DNA of 64,000 nt from Bacillota bacterium (GCA_023436305.1 JAEZJQ010000142.1:1-64000), one strand, 5' to 3'. Positions 16,814 to 26,206 are shown, counted from the stretch's first letter. Notes: generated by a model not told the origin, from the sequence alone. Numbers and translations: made by a program.

Positions 16814-16831
16814 AAGGAGCGAAACTTTGAA

Positions 16832-19033
16832 ATGAACGCCAAATTTTCGAAAAACCTGGCCGGGACGCCGGTTACGGATGAGTTTCATTCCAATGTGGGG
16901 TCCGGCTCCAATGTGTTGGACCATGATACTTTCTTTGGCGGGGTGGATTTGACTATTAACACAGCGCCCGGAGGCGGCGGAACCGCTTTAATTCTGAATA
17001 CCGACTATATCCTGGAGAATCAAGATCTTTCCCTGTCCACTGAGGCGGGAAAAGCGGTTTATTTATCCTACCGGATTACCAACGCGACTTATCAGGTCGG
17101 GGCGCTTTATTTTACTTATAAAACCATCGGAGATTTCGCGGAGGCTCAGGACATTAATGATTTGCTGACACTGATTAATACTCACAATCATGATCTTACC
17201 TATGCGGCCTTGAACCATACCCACGATTCTTTGACCAACTTTCTGACGTATATACCCCTTTATAGCCAGCATAATCAGATCATTTTGGCCAATGTGATTG
17301 ACCCTTTCTGGCAGACTTTTGGAACAGCGACTCTTTTGGCGGTGGAATATCATGAAAAATGGCATAACGGTGCCTGTTTACGGCGGCAGACTAACGCGGC
17401 CAGTTCGGGGCTGGCTTATGTCCGGAACCTGGACCTGTCGAAATTCGATGACGGCAGCGCCTGTTCTAATGAGGACTTCATTCAGATTCAGACTTACATG
17501 GATATGGATAGCTTCAATAACCGAAGCGGCTCCATGCGGCTGAATTTCTATTGCGACACCTATCCCGGAACCACCAATTATTATGAGGGAATTCTAGATG
17601 AGGAGCATTGGGCGGATCCTGATTTGATGTACTTGGTGAAAATTCAGAAAAGCGATTTTGTGGCGCACGGAACACCGAACTGGAACGCGGTGAAATGGAT
17701 TGGCTTCATCACCGGCCCTAGCGGACAGGCAGGGACCGTGAATATTTACGGCGGTTCCGTTTTCATGACCCGGAAAGATCCGACCGGCAATTACCCCAAT
17801 GTCTTTCAGCGGCTGGTGAATGGAGTCCATGTGGCGGATTTCCTGGATAACCATTCTTCCGGGTATTATCAGGGAATTTATTTTTGCGGCAAGGAATATA
17901 ACGGCCTGGTATTCCGGGACTTGATGCCGAACGACTATTTAAGTGATAATTTAGGCTCCCGGGCGGCGACCTTACGGTCGAATCAGAGCTTTAAAAACTT
18001 CGAACTGGGCATCAATTTAATGGCTATATCTACCCGGCTGAATCATATCGGCTGGGAGATCGATTCTACCAACCGGGTGTTCTTCACTCAGGACGGAACC
18101 AGTTTGGTTCTGGGATACACGATTAACGGCGCCAATACTCTGACTAACACCAGGGCCATGAAACTGGTCTTCGGCGATCTGCTGTCGGTGAACTTTAAGA
18201 AAGAAGGCCGGACCTTCTCACTCCAGGTGATAAAGAACAACAATCCGAACGATACCTATTTCTTGACAGCGGACATTTCCAATTTTGAGAATTCATCCGG
18301 CCGGATCGCTTTTGGCAACCGGGCCGGTTATCTTCATCCGGCAATCACCTCCATCGGCTCATCCATTCTGCCCTATGCTACCAGAGCTAAGGAAGCTGAA
18401 TCGGTGGCCGGGATCAATCCGAAACTTTGGGATTTCGGATATACTGGCATCCGCTACAGCCTGATCCCGGATATTGACACCTGTTTCCAAAAGACGGTAG
18501 TCGGGACGGGGACCGCGACTTATGACGCAGCCAACGGCTATTTCAAATTGACCACCAGCGCGGCGATTAACGATTCGGTGGAGACGCAGCGGATTATCGC
18601 CCTGCCGCTGGCGGCCAATACTTTTGACCGGAACCGGCATTTCCGGGTGGCGGTTATGCTGCCCAATAATACCACCAATACGGTTTATGTGATCTGCGGA
18701 CAATTATCGAGTAATGATTTCTTTGGTTTTAAGATTATTAACGGGGCGGTTTACGGGGTGAGTTACAAGGCGGGACAGTCGGAACAGACGGTGAGTTTGG
18801 GGGTTACGATGGCGAACAGCGCCCAGACTGTGTTGGAGGCCCGTCTTTACGCGGGGAGTAAGATTGAGTTTTATGTTAATAATTTTTTGTATGGGACTTT
18901 TACGACCACGGCGCAAATACCGGCGGGAACCACCGGGGCGAATACTTTGATGGGGGCGAAGATTCAAATCACGGCGGCCTCAGCAAGAACTTTGGCGGTA
19001 GGGCAATGGGATTTTGTGCAGGAGCCGATTTAA
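16832..19033 (+). CDS. Tail fibre / receptor-binding-like protein
   Basis: 733 residues. The N-terminal 150 include two His-rich turns (HNHDLTY and NHTHD), a motif common in phage fibres where His residues bind metal along a trimer. The rest is beta-rich with repeated Gly/Asn turns, and the last 180 residues look like a jelly-roll carbohydrate-binding domain (ETQRIIALPLAANTFDRNRHFRVAVML ... SKIEFYVNNFLYGTF). It is the last GC-rich phage gene before the AT-rich cargo begins. Receptor binding is inferred. Confidence 0.6.
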   Translation: MNAKFSKNLAGTPVTDEFHSNVGSGSNVLDHDTFFGGVDLTINTAPGGGGTALILNTDYILENQDLSLSTEAGKAVYLSYRITNATYQVGALYFTYKTIGDFAEAQDINDLLTLINTHNHDLTYAALNHTHDSLTNFLTYIPLYSQHNQIILANVIDPFWQTFGTATLLAVEYHEKWHNGACLRRQTNAASSGLAYVRNLDLSKFDDGSACSNEDFIQIQTYMDMDSFNNRSGSMRLNFYCDTYPGTTNYYEGILDEEHWADPDLMYLVKIQKSDFVAHGTPNWNAVKWIGFITGPSGQAGTVNIYGGSVFMTRKDPTGNYPNVFQRLVNGVHVADFLDNHSSGYYQGIYFCGKEYNGLVFRDLMPNDYLSDNLGSRAATLRSNQSFKNFELGINLMAISTRLNHIGWEIDSTNRVFFTQDGTSLVLGYTINGANTLTNTRAMKLVFGDLLSVNFKKEGRTFSLQVIKNNNPNDTYFLTADISNFENSSGRIAFGNRAGYLHPAITSIGSSILPYATRAKEAESVAGINPKLWDFGYTGIRYSLIPDIDTCFQKTVVGTGTATYDAANGYFKLTTSAAINDSVETQRIIALPLAANTFDRNRHFRVAVMLPNNTTNTVYVICGQLSSNDFFGFKIINGAVYGVSYKAGQSEQTVSLGVTMANSAQTVLEARLYAGSKIEFYVNNFLYGTFTTTAQIPAGTTGANTLMGAKIQITAASARTLAVGQWDFVQEPI

Positions 19034-19197
19034 TTAGTAATCAACCCAAGCAAAATTATTTTAAATAAATTCATTCTTACCTCCCAGTAAAGAATATGTA
19101 TCAAAGTTGGCCGGATTACTAATAAGGAGGGAAAAGAAATCCTTGGAAGAATTATATATGTAATTGTAATAATACATATGTATTCGGAGGTAATAAA

Positions 19198-20028
19198 TTG
19201 GTAGATGCCATATGCAATAAAACAGAATGGCCTGAATATAGACCTCGTTGCCTCCGGGACTTATATAATTTATTGGGTTTTTCTGATGCTTCAGTTGAAT
19301 GGATCGAAGTTGCAGTCAGACATCTTGAACATGAATACACATTTGGCGGAAATCCTCGAATGTATATGCTTGCTGAAGAGTACAAAGTGCGGGTTAACCC
19401 AATTGATTTAAAACGAGTTTCAGTTCGGTGGTCAAGCCTTCAAATTCTTTCTGTATATCAATTTGCCGAGTGGTTCCTTGACCAATTTCGCAGGGAACAC
19501 CCACGAAATATTCGAGAAAAAAAAGATGGTGAAGATCTTTTATCATATACACTAGATGCATTTAATATTCGAAAAGTAGACTTTGGACAACTTGAATATG
19601 ATGTGCTTGACTATTATCGCCGAGTCCGAAATCATTTACTGCATACAGCAATTGAACCGCAAAAAAAAACCGATATTACTCAATTGGAGAATATACAACA
19701 ATTAATAAAGGAAAGCCAGTATAGTAAACTATTAGCGCCAAACAGAATCGAATCATTATGTTTTGATGATTTTATTTTATTTTCTAGAGTTTTAAAGCAT
19801 GCTGCATGTACAATATGTACTCTGGCATGTCCAACAACTGAAGAATTTTTTCTTCTCATACAAAAAGAATATAAGCTACTTCAGGTTCTCAATGCCGAAA
19901 AAGATAGTGAATGTCGATTAAAGGCAAAACTTACCAGCTTTCTACACATGAATTTTGGTTTGAAAAATACTGCGGATAAAATATGTGTTAAACTTTTAGA
20001 AGAAATGCGCCTGTTAGCTCAACGGTAG
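19198..20028 (+). CDS. HEPN-like protein overlapping a tRNA gene
   Basis: 276 residues, TTG start with GGAGG seven bases upstream. The sequence is all-helical, and the stretch YYRRVRNHLLH carries R144-N-x3-H149, the RNxxxH signature of HEPN domains, many of which are ribonucleases (toxins, RloC/PrrC-type anticodon nucleases, Cas13, Csm6). The rest has no recognised family. The stop codon (20026-20028) lies inside the D arm of the tRNA-like gene that starts at 20009, so the mRNA and tRNA share sequence. A second HEPN-like gene follows on the same strand. RNase activity and link to the tRNA are inferred. Confidence 0.6.
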   Translation: MVDAICNKTEWPEYRPRCLRDLYNLLGFSDASVEWIEVAVRHLEHEYTFGGNPRMYMLAEEYKVRVNPIDLKRVSVRWSSLQILSVYQFAEWFLDQFRREHPRNIREKKDGEDLLSYTLDAFNIRKVDFGQLEYDVLDYYRRVRNHLLHTAIEPQKKTDITQLENIQQLIKESQYSKLLAPNRIESLCFDDFILFSRVLKHAACTICTLACPTTEEFFLLIQKEYKLLQVLNAEKDSECRLKAKLTSFLHMNFGLKNTADKICVKLLEEMRLLAQR

Positions 20029-20115
20029 AGCGGCCCCCTCCAAGAGTTGATCTGTATCATACAGATCAATTGTTGAAGGGGACAATCTGAGGTTCAATTC
20101 CTCGGGCAGGCACCA
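20009..20115 (+). tRNA. tRNA-Trp(CCA)-like gene with 33-nt anticodon-loop insert
   Basis: Acceptor GCCUGUU pairs with GGCAGGC (two G.U pairs). D arm is GCUC-AACGGUA-GAGC, T arm UGAGG-UUCAAUU-CCUCG, discriminator A, and CCA is encoded (20113-20115). The anticodon stem (CCCC 20034-20037 with GGGG 20078-20081) is split by 20044-20076. Removing these 33 nt gives the Trp-type loop CUCCAAA. The insert sits at the 37/38 junction and contains a perfect 11-bp palindrome (TTGATCTGTAT, one base, its complement). Its 3' end (UUG) can pair with the anticodon. Only one base separates acceptor and D stems. It could be an intron-bearing tRNA, a decoy or sensor RNA, or a disrupted pseudo-tRNA. Confidence 0.65.
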
Positions 20116-20250
20116 AATAAAGATTAAATTATATAAAGCTTATAGCGTTTAATTTAAGTATTCTCTAGATATATAAATAAGTTAAATGTATCTTTCATGA
20201 CTAAGCAAATGGATTTAATAAAAATTGGCAAGGGTTTTCAGGAGGATTCT

Positions 20251-21069
20251 ATGGAACATCGACTGTCATTATTTGAAAATGCAATAGACAGTTTGAATGA
20301 AAGCCTTGAACTATATATAAATGCTCAATCTAAAGGCTTAAGAAGCTATAAATTTGCTGTTTTGAATCTTTGCCACTTTGTAGAACTTTTATTTAAATAC
20401 TTTGCATCCAAAATAGCACCTGATAAAATATTTATTACAACCAAAAATGGAAAAAAGAAATCAATCGGACTTTGGGAAGCTTTAGATATTCTTGACTCTA
20501 ACGGACAAGGTATTAGTAAAAACAATAAATTAGATTTGGAATGGATTAAAAACCTTAGAAATGACATTGAACATTATGAGTTTTCATTTTTATCATCTGA
20601 GGTTGAGCTTTTTTTAGGTAAGATTCTAAGCTTTGTAATAAAATATGCTGAAGAGTATGAAGGATTAGAGCTCATATGGCATATAGAAGATCATTATAAA
20701 GATACAATTTTACATCTTTGTAAGAATTACAAAGATAAACTAGCGGTTGCATTGGCTATTGTTAAAGAACAGGAAGATATTAACTATGCTGAATGTCTCT
20801 CTAACGGAGGTATCGAAACATATTGGAGAAAATATATTTGTCCTAATTGTGGAAACTTTACACTTATCACGAATGAAGAATCAACAACTGGATATAAATG
20901 TGTATTTTGTAATAATACTGAATCTGATGAGCTAGAATATATATGCGATTCCTGCGGCGAAATCTGGGAGAAATCAAAACTTGAATATTTTGATTACACT
21001 GGAGAAGGACACTTTAGGTATATGTGTCCAGTATGCCTTCATCATCCGGATTATGTAAAAGACACCTAA
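20251..21069 (+). CDS. HEPN-like protein with zinc-ribbon tail
   Basis: 272 residues from the ATG at 20251, which has GGAGG five bases upstream; the frame is open 18 codons further but without a ribosome site. Residues 1-140 are helical with R103-N-D-I-E-H108 (LRNDIEHYEF), the HEPN RNxxxH motif. The C-terminus has four CxxC pairs (197/200, 217/220, 232/235, 259/262), that is two zinc ribbons likely to bind nucleic acid or a partner. It starts 135 bp after the tRNA-like gene in the same direction. Function is inferred from the motif and neighbours. Confidence 0.6.
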   Translation: MEHRLSLFENAIDSLNESLELYINAQSKGLRSYKFAVLNLCHFVELLFKYFASKIAPDKIFITTKNGKKKSIGLWEALDILDSNGQGISKNNKLDLEWIKNLRNDIEHYEFSFLSSEVELFLGKILSFVIKYAEEYEGLELIWHIEDHYKDTILHLCKNYKDKLAVALAIVKEQEDINYAECLSNGGIETYWRKYICPNCGNFTLITNEESTTGYKCVFCNNTESDELEYICDSCGEIWEKSKLEYFDYTGEGHFRYMCPVCLHHPDYVKDT

Positions 21070-21144
21070 AACAATGAAAAAATGCGTCAAAAAAAGTAAT
21101 TAGTACTCTTATATTAAGCATTAATGGACTAAGGACTTACCGTA

Positions 21145-22167
21145 TTATATTTGCATATAAAATCGCCAAAGCTTCAAGGCATGTCCGTTATAATCATTTG
21201 GAATCGCTACTCCCATACCATCAAATTGGACAGGATTAATTGTTTTAATAATTCCATTTTCAGTAGTCAATAAGTCGTATTGACGACTTATCATTTGACT
21301 CAATTGACCTATAATTTGAAATCCTTGATTTTTAACTTCTTCAATTGGATATAATTGTAATTCAAATGAAACCAATTTTCCATCTTCAACTTGAGCCGGT
21401 TTATCGATATTCTGCCAATCTCCAAAAAACATAAGAAATGATGCAACATTTTTCTCTACTTCATCCTCTATACAATTACCGGCGGCAAATAAACTTACTT
21501 TCTTTATTTTAAATTCATAATGATTTGATAATGATCTACTCAAAGTTTCAGTTTCAAATCTTATTGAAAGAGGTGGAACTGTACCAATCCAGCAATCACC
21601 TAATAGATGCATTTCACTTTGCTTTAAAGCCTTAAAAAAATTAATACTATAGATACTTTCATTAATATCAAAATTTAATGGACTAATTAATGACCATAAC
21701 TTCCACTTTGACCAATAGATTGCTATTTTTAATTCACATCGGAAATATTTCGAATAATTCATTAGGTTATCCAAATAATTTTTCTTCATTACGAATGGTT
21801 TATCTAGATTTGTTTCATGAAAATTTTTTACTTCAACGAGGAATTGGTTTCCATCATCAGTTACTATCCGAAAATCGGGTCTTTTTTGATCTTCATATTT
21901 TGAAAAAAACTCACCGGAATCTTCTTCCGTTATAAAAACACACTTTCCCAATGCTGCAGCCATATGAGCAAAAAGAGCTTGAACCCGGAATCCATGTATT
22001 AAATTAGCCCTCTGCTTATGCTTTAAAAGTATTTCATTAAAGGCCTTTAAAAAGGTATCCTCGGAAGGATCTTGTAAAGTAATACCTTGAGAGCGAATAA
22101 AATTATCGTAAAGCTTCATGAGTTGAAAATAAGATGGATCAGTATCTATTCGATTCATTTTCACCAA
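21145..22167 (-). CDS. PD-(D/E)XK nuclease-like protein
   Basis: 340 residues. Residues about 85-115 read KRPDFRIVTDDGNQFLVEVKN, the D...E-x-K core of restriction-type nucleases, preceded by helices with ADLIHGF-like sequence (RANLIHGFRVQALFAHMA). The C-terminal half has no recognised domain. No methyltransferase is directly adjacent. First of a run of leftward, individually spaced cargo genes; its start is about 1.1 kb from the rightward HEPN gene's end, convergent with it. Confidence 0.55.
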   Translation of the reverse strand: MVKMNRIDTDPSYFQLMKLYDNFIRSQGITLQDPSEDTFLKAFNEILLKHKQRANLIHGFRVQALFAHMAAALGKCVFITEEDSGEFFSKYEDQKRPDFRIVTDDGNQFLVEVKNFHETNLDKPFVMKKNYLDNLMNYSKYFRCELKIAIYWSKWKLWSLISPLNFDINESIYSINFFKALKQSEMHLLGDCWIGTVPPLSIRFETETLSRSLSNHYEFKIKKVSLFAAGNCIEDEVEKNVASFLMFFGDWQNIDKPAQVEDGKLVSFELQLYPIEEVKNQGFQIIGQLSQMISRQYDLLTTENGIIKTINPVQFDGMGVAIPNDYNGHALKLWRFYMQI

Positions 22168-22204
22168 TCACTTTCCAGTATTAGCTTTATAATCAATCAT
22201 CAAT

Positions 22205-23173
22205 TCAACTTATATATAGCCCTTTCTTCAAGTTTTCAATATTTAAATCTTCACACATATAAAACAAAGGCAAATTTGTTTTAACCCAATAATCCTTTTC
22301 TTCCTTTGTGATTATATCTTTTGACTTTCGGACAACTTCAAGAAAAATGGGTTGTATTTCTTTAGCAAGTATATCAAATGTCATTTCATGCATTGAATAA
22401 CTTGGCGAATAGTTTTTCCATGTCTCCCTATCTTTTTTATAAGCCTCTGATAAATCTTGAACCTTCCATTCGATATTTAAAAATTCTGCAAGAAACATAC
22501 AACAACGATAAATATGGATTAACATTACTTCAGACTCTGGTTCAACGGATAAAAAACAATCACGGCCTTGATTAAAAACGATAAACTCTAAATATTCTTT
22601 GCAATGAATCAAAAAATCACTCATATAAGTTATTACTTGAGAAAAATGTTTCTCTCTAAAATAAAGCGTTTTAAAAATCGAATCTCCAATCTCATTACCA
22701 AATTGAAATTCCTTACGAAAATTAAAACTTAAAGATTTAGTTCCACCATTTAAAAATTTAGCATAGTGCCGGCGGATAAATGATTTTACGGGACAATAAT
22801 AAACCCGCTTTTCATTTATATCAGCTAAAACTAAAAAGACTGGTACGGGCAAATTCATCCAATAATTGATTGTAGATTTTTTAACCCGGGAAAGAATAGC
22901 CTTATCATTAACCCATTTTACTTTTTCACTTGATTTTAATTGGATTGAACAAAGATCTCCAGTTACTGCACCACTTGGCGGTATAATTTCAATATATGAA
23001 TCAATACCATAATCACGTTCTGTAACATCGCGAATTATCCATTCTTGTGGTGTTTTATTCAATAAGGCTCTCCAGCCATTCGAATCTTTTATATGTTCGC
23101 TTGTCCGTATGGGAAACTGCATCTTTTTCATTCCTTTATTTGATTTTAACCAGCTAGCCAAATATCTTTTCAA
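22205..23173 (-). CDS. DUF4365 nuclease-like protein
   Basis: 322 residues. The N-terminus (ERDYGIDSYIEII, then GDLCSIQLKSSE) is the signature of DUF4365, a PD-(D/E)XK-like domain with active residues D and Q-x-K. The middle part contains FLVLADINEKRVYYCP, typical of this family. DUF4365 proteins are often found in defence islands. The first residues (about 1-18) may be an over-extension, because MKKMQFPIRTSEHIKD would also be a natural start. Confidence 0.65.
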   Translation of the reverse strand: MKRYLASWLKSNKGMKKMQFPIRTSEHIKDSNGWRALLNKTPQEWIIRDVTERDYGIDSYIEIIPPSGAVTGDLCSIQLKSSEKVKWVNDKAILSRVKKSTINYWMNLPVPVFLVLADINEKRVYYCPVKSFIRRHYAKFLNGGTKSLSFNFRKEFQFGNEIGDSIFKTLYFREKHFSQVITYMSDFLIHCKEYLEFIVFNQGRDCFLSVEPESEVMLIHIYRCCMFLAEFLNIEWKVQDLSEAYKKDRETWKNYSPSYSMHEMTFDILAKEIQPIFLEVVRKSKDIITKEEKDYWVKTNLPLFYMCEDLNIENLKKGLYIS

Positions 23174-23252
23174 AAAGACCGGCTACCAAGTGAATTGTCA
23201 GCCCATCTTCAATATAAACACCCTGATATGCCGCTAAAATAAAATTAAAAAT

Positions 23253-24179
23253 TCATAGTATCGGCTCCAAATCCAACATCTCTTTATTATCGTCTTCCAT
23301 TCTTTTTTGCCAGTCATCCCATGCTTTATAAAGATAGGTTGTTGGCCATTTAATATCTTTTTCAGGCTCCCCGGACCATGTTAAATGTACTAACGCATAT
23401 AAAGATGGATGATTTTCTAACATAAACAATATATCATCGCAGTCTATTCTTTGGGCAACGGCTTTTACTTTAACACCAAATAGAGGATGACCATCTGATA
23501 TTTCTTTATAAAGTTCATTTTCAAAACCATATTTACAATCAACAGAAAACCATGGTTCAAGCCATTTAACTTCATCTGCTTTAATTTCTTTTTCATATTC
23601 TTCTCTAAGCATTACAAGAGTTTCATTAATATTAGTTAATGCATCCTTCAATCGACTTTCATATTGTTTATCCGGCCAAAAAATATTTCCGGATTCAAAA
23701 ACCAAAAACTCAATCATTTTTATACAATCCATAGTTATAACAGGCAAATTGCCAATATATAAACTCCAACCCCTTGGAATAAAATGCATAAACTCATTTC
23801 GTAAGCTATGTAATTTATGAATACTCTCATTCTGTGAAGCAGTAGGGCTAAAACACTTGCTATGACCATACTTTTTCATGTGATTACTTTGTTGTATCAT
23901 GGAATATAGAGTATAATAACCCTCAAGCTCCTCTTTTGGCCTTTGCGTTTCGTTTTGAAAAGCTTCCCACCATTTTTTCTTTATCTTACCACTAAGAATA
24001 TTATACCCAACAGAATCGGCAACTGCTTCAACCATAAAGTTCTGTATAGCATTATCTAAGGCAAAAATAATCCACTTCCATTCATATGAATCATCGAGCG
24101 AATTCTTCAAATGAGGAATTATATTTTCAAGACTTCGTAACCCTTCTTCCAATAAATCCGTTCGAAGGAATAATTCCAT
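23253..24179 (-). CDS. HEPN-like protein
   Basis: 308 residues, mostly helical. LHSLRNEFMHFIPRGW carries R127-N-x3-H132, the RNxxxH pattern, followed by a segment (SLYIGNLPVITMDCIKMIEFLVFESGN) I associate with a hypothetical family having the same HF-P-W motif. A catalytic role is not certain; some HEPN relatives are inactive partners. It is the third gene in the island with this motif, this time on the minus strand. Confidence 0.5.
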   Translation of the reverse strand: MELFLRTDLLEEGLRSLENIIPHLKNSLDDSYEWKWIIFALDNAIQNFMVEAVADSVGYNILSGKIKKKWWEAFQNETQRPKEELEGYYTLYSMIQQSNHMKKYGHSKCFSPTASQNESIHKLHSLRNEFMHFIPRGWSLYIGNLPVITMDCIKMIEFLVFESGNIFWPDKQYESRLKDALTNINETLVMLREEYEKEIKADEVKWLEPWFSVDCKYGFENELYKEISDGHPLFGVKVKAVAQRIDCDDILFMLENHPSLYALVHLTWSGEPEKDIKWPTTYLYKAWDDWQKRMEDDNKEMLDLEPIL

Positions 24180-24245
24180 TACAATATCACCTTCATATCT
24201 ATCTTAATTTACTTACTCATATATAAATTTGAGGATTTGTTCGCT

Positions 24246-25133
24246 TCATCCATATTTTTTCGGAGATAATTCATACTTGGCAGCATATTCATCAATTGCC
24301 ATAATGTAGATTGGAATATTTAAGTGATATGCAACATCGGATAAACATTTTTTATTAATCTCCGAACATTTTGCTCCCAGATAGATTGCTGAAGGTGTCG
24401 CATCAAGATATGGCATCCCCGCAGAATTTGACGCTGTTATACATCTTAATTCCTTTTCATAACTCCAACTGGAATGTTTTAAGCATGCATAATAAAACGA
24501 GATCCAAATAATAATTAAATTATTACAAAAGATTATTTTTTCTCCCGTTTTTTTTGCTTTCTTCTTCAAAATCTCTATTTCATCGATAACTGATTCGAGA
24601 ATAGCTGTGATATCAATTCGATCTTCAACATATTGCACTGGAAACAAAGTACATGATAAAAGAGGATTTTCCTTAAGCTTAGTATTATATGATACACAAA
24701 AACCTTGATGATTATTTGAATAATGAGCCCACATAGGCATACAATTAATTCCGATATATGTAAAAGAAGATAATCGAATAAAATCTGAAAAATCATCAAT
24801 GATACTTCCATTAAAACGCCGTAGAAAAGGATATTCCATTAACTTTTCTTTTCTATAATAAAATGCATTGTTATCAAACGGATCATTAAATGACTTTGGA
24901 TGAGCCATATATACTTTCTTTTTTAATAAAGTTTGAAATCTAATATCATTCTCTTGGCTATTATTAGAAAGAAAATAATACTTGTATACCGTATCCGGAA
25001 TATGTAAGCGAGTAATTTTATAAATTGTTTGCGTTATGATGTCATTATGCGGATCTTCTTTAATAAACTCTATTGCCTTTAAATAATCCATAGGATTTTC
25101 AAGTCGATATTTATTCAAATCGAATTCTTCCAT
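24246..25133 (-). CDS. DUF2971 family protein
   Basis: 295 residues. The pattern VYKYYFLSNN ... LLKKKVYMAHPKSFNDPFDNN followed by MWAHYSNNHQGFCVSYN is diagnostic of DUF2971, a family of unknown function frequent in mobile elements and defence islands. A conserved C-terminal region (CLKHSSWSYEKELRCI, then AIYLGAKCSE) is present, so the protein looks complete. A second, diverged DUF2971 gene lies at 26309-27208. Confidence 0.75.
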   Translation of the reverse strand: MEEFDLNKYRLENPMDYLKAIEFIKEDPHNDIITQTIYKITRLHIPDTVYKYYFLSNNSQENDIRFQTLLKKKVYMAHPKSFNDPFDNNAFYYRKEKLMEYPFLRRFNGSIIDDFSDFIRLSSFTYIGINCMPMWAHYSNNHQGFCVSYNTKLKENPLLSCTLFPVQYVEDRIDITAILESVIDEIEILKKKAKKTGEKIIFCNNLIIIWISFYYACLKHSSWSYEKELRCITASNSAGMPYLDATPSAIYLGAKCSEINKKCLSDVAYHLNIPIYIMAIDEYAAKYELSPKKYG

Positions 25134-25321
25134 GCTTTTATTACTCCTATAATTAATCCCAATATTCCATCTTCTGCGGCGCTAACATAAACACAATATC
25201 GCTCATGCTGCGGCCACGGCTCCGATATAGATCAAGATGGAGGAAGAAAGAAAAATAGGAAAAACCAAAATTTAAAAATATCATACTTTCACCCGTTAAT
25301 CAGCCAAATGGCAGATTATTT

Positions 25322-26206
25322 CTATGATTTTCTCTTCTTGAGTATTATTTGAAGGTCCTTATCATTTTTTGTTACCATATAAATGAACTTCAATTTCACT
25401 TGTTCCTTTAATACTTCATTTTTCTCAGTCAAACTGACGCCACCTGAAATTTTGCATGTTGGGGCAAAAATGGCTCGCTGTTCAGCAAAAATAAAATGGA
25501 ATTTTTTCTCTTTATACTCTGAGTCAGATTTTCTTTTTAAAAGTTCCGGAAGATTATTAATTGCTTCGGCTATATCTTTAGTTACAGATAAACCAATTGC
25601 AGATCGAAATTGATAATTGAAATTCTGCTCTAGACCGTTGATTATTGGTACTTTGTACCTTCCAATCTCATAATAAATGTAATTTTCGTTTTGAACTAAC
25701 ATTTCAATATCATTGTTTAAAGCATTGTTAACAACCTTGAATATGTCACTCTTCGAATCTTGGATTAGTAATAATTCATGGACTCTTTTTTGAACTCCCT
25801 CAATATTTTTATAATGAATGCCATAATCAGCATACAGGCTATTTACCCATTCTCCTAAATCCTTGGCGGCTTGTACCTGTCTTGAATTTCCATAGCGTTC
25901 TAGTTCTCTAATATACTTCCAATACGATTCAACAGATTCTTGAAACTTGGTATAGCTCGGATCAAATTCATAAGTTGTCAATGCATAATCTTTTCCGAAT
26001 AGAGACTGTATCTCTGAACTCGCTGTATTAATTTTTTCTAGCTCAATAGCGCCTTTATCATAAAGCTGCTTATACAGTTCCCCCACATACTGCTTCTGAC
26101 GATACTTTTCATTAAAATAGCTTGTTCCAAAAAAACTTATAACGCCAAAGATGGCACCTATTATAGCAAGAATTATTTTGTCTCGAAGATCCTTACTAAT
26201 TTTCAT
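25322..26206 (-). CDS. Membrane-anchored coiled-coil protein, unknown
   Basis: 294 residues. A short cytoplasmic start (MKISKDLRDK) is followed by one membrane helix (IILAIIGAIFGVISFFGTSYF). The remainder is soluble, helical and charged, with a long heptad-like stretch (about 40-120) and a beta-rich end (FHFIFAEQRAIFAPTCKISGGVSL). No family is recognised. A single-pass membrane protein in a defence-like island could be an effector or an anchor, but there is no direct evidence. Confidence 0.5.
   Translation of the reverse strand: MKISKDLRDKIILAIIGAIFGVISFFGTSYFNEKYRQKQYVGELYKQLYDKGAIELEKINTASSEIQSLFGKDYALTTYEFDPSYTKFQESVESYWKYIRELERYGNSRQVQAAKDLGEWVNSLYADYGIHYKNIEGVQKRVHELLLIQDSKSDIFKVVNNALNNDIEMLVQNENYIYYEIGRYKVPIINGLEQNFNYQFRSAIGLSVTKDIAEAINNLPELLKRKSDSEYKEKKFHFIFAEQRAIFAPTCKISGGVSLTEKNEVLKEQVKLKFIYMVTKNDKDLQIILKKRKS

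Noticed and set aside
20044..20076. Group I or group II intron in the tRNA
   Set aside because: 33 nt is far too short for a self-splicing intron and the conserved core sequences are absent.
20009..20115. Pyrrolysine or selenocysteine tRNA
   Set aside because: The single base between acceptor and D stems resembles tRNA-Pyl, but anticodon CUA, short D loop and 6-bp anticodon stem are missing. The apex UCA of the insert hairpin lacks U33 and the long variable arm of tRNA-Sec.
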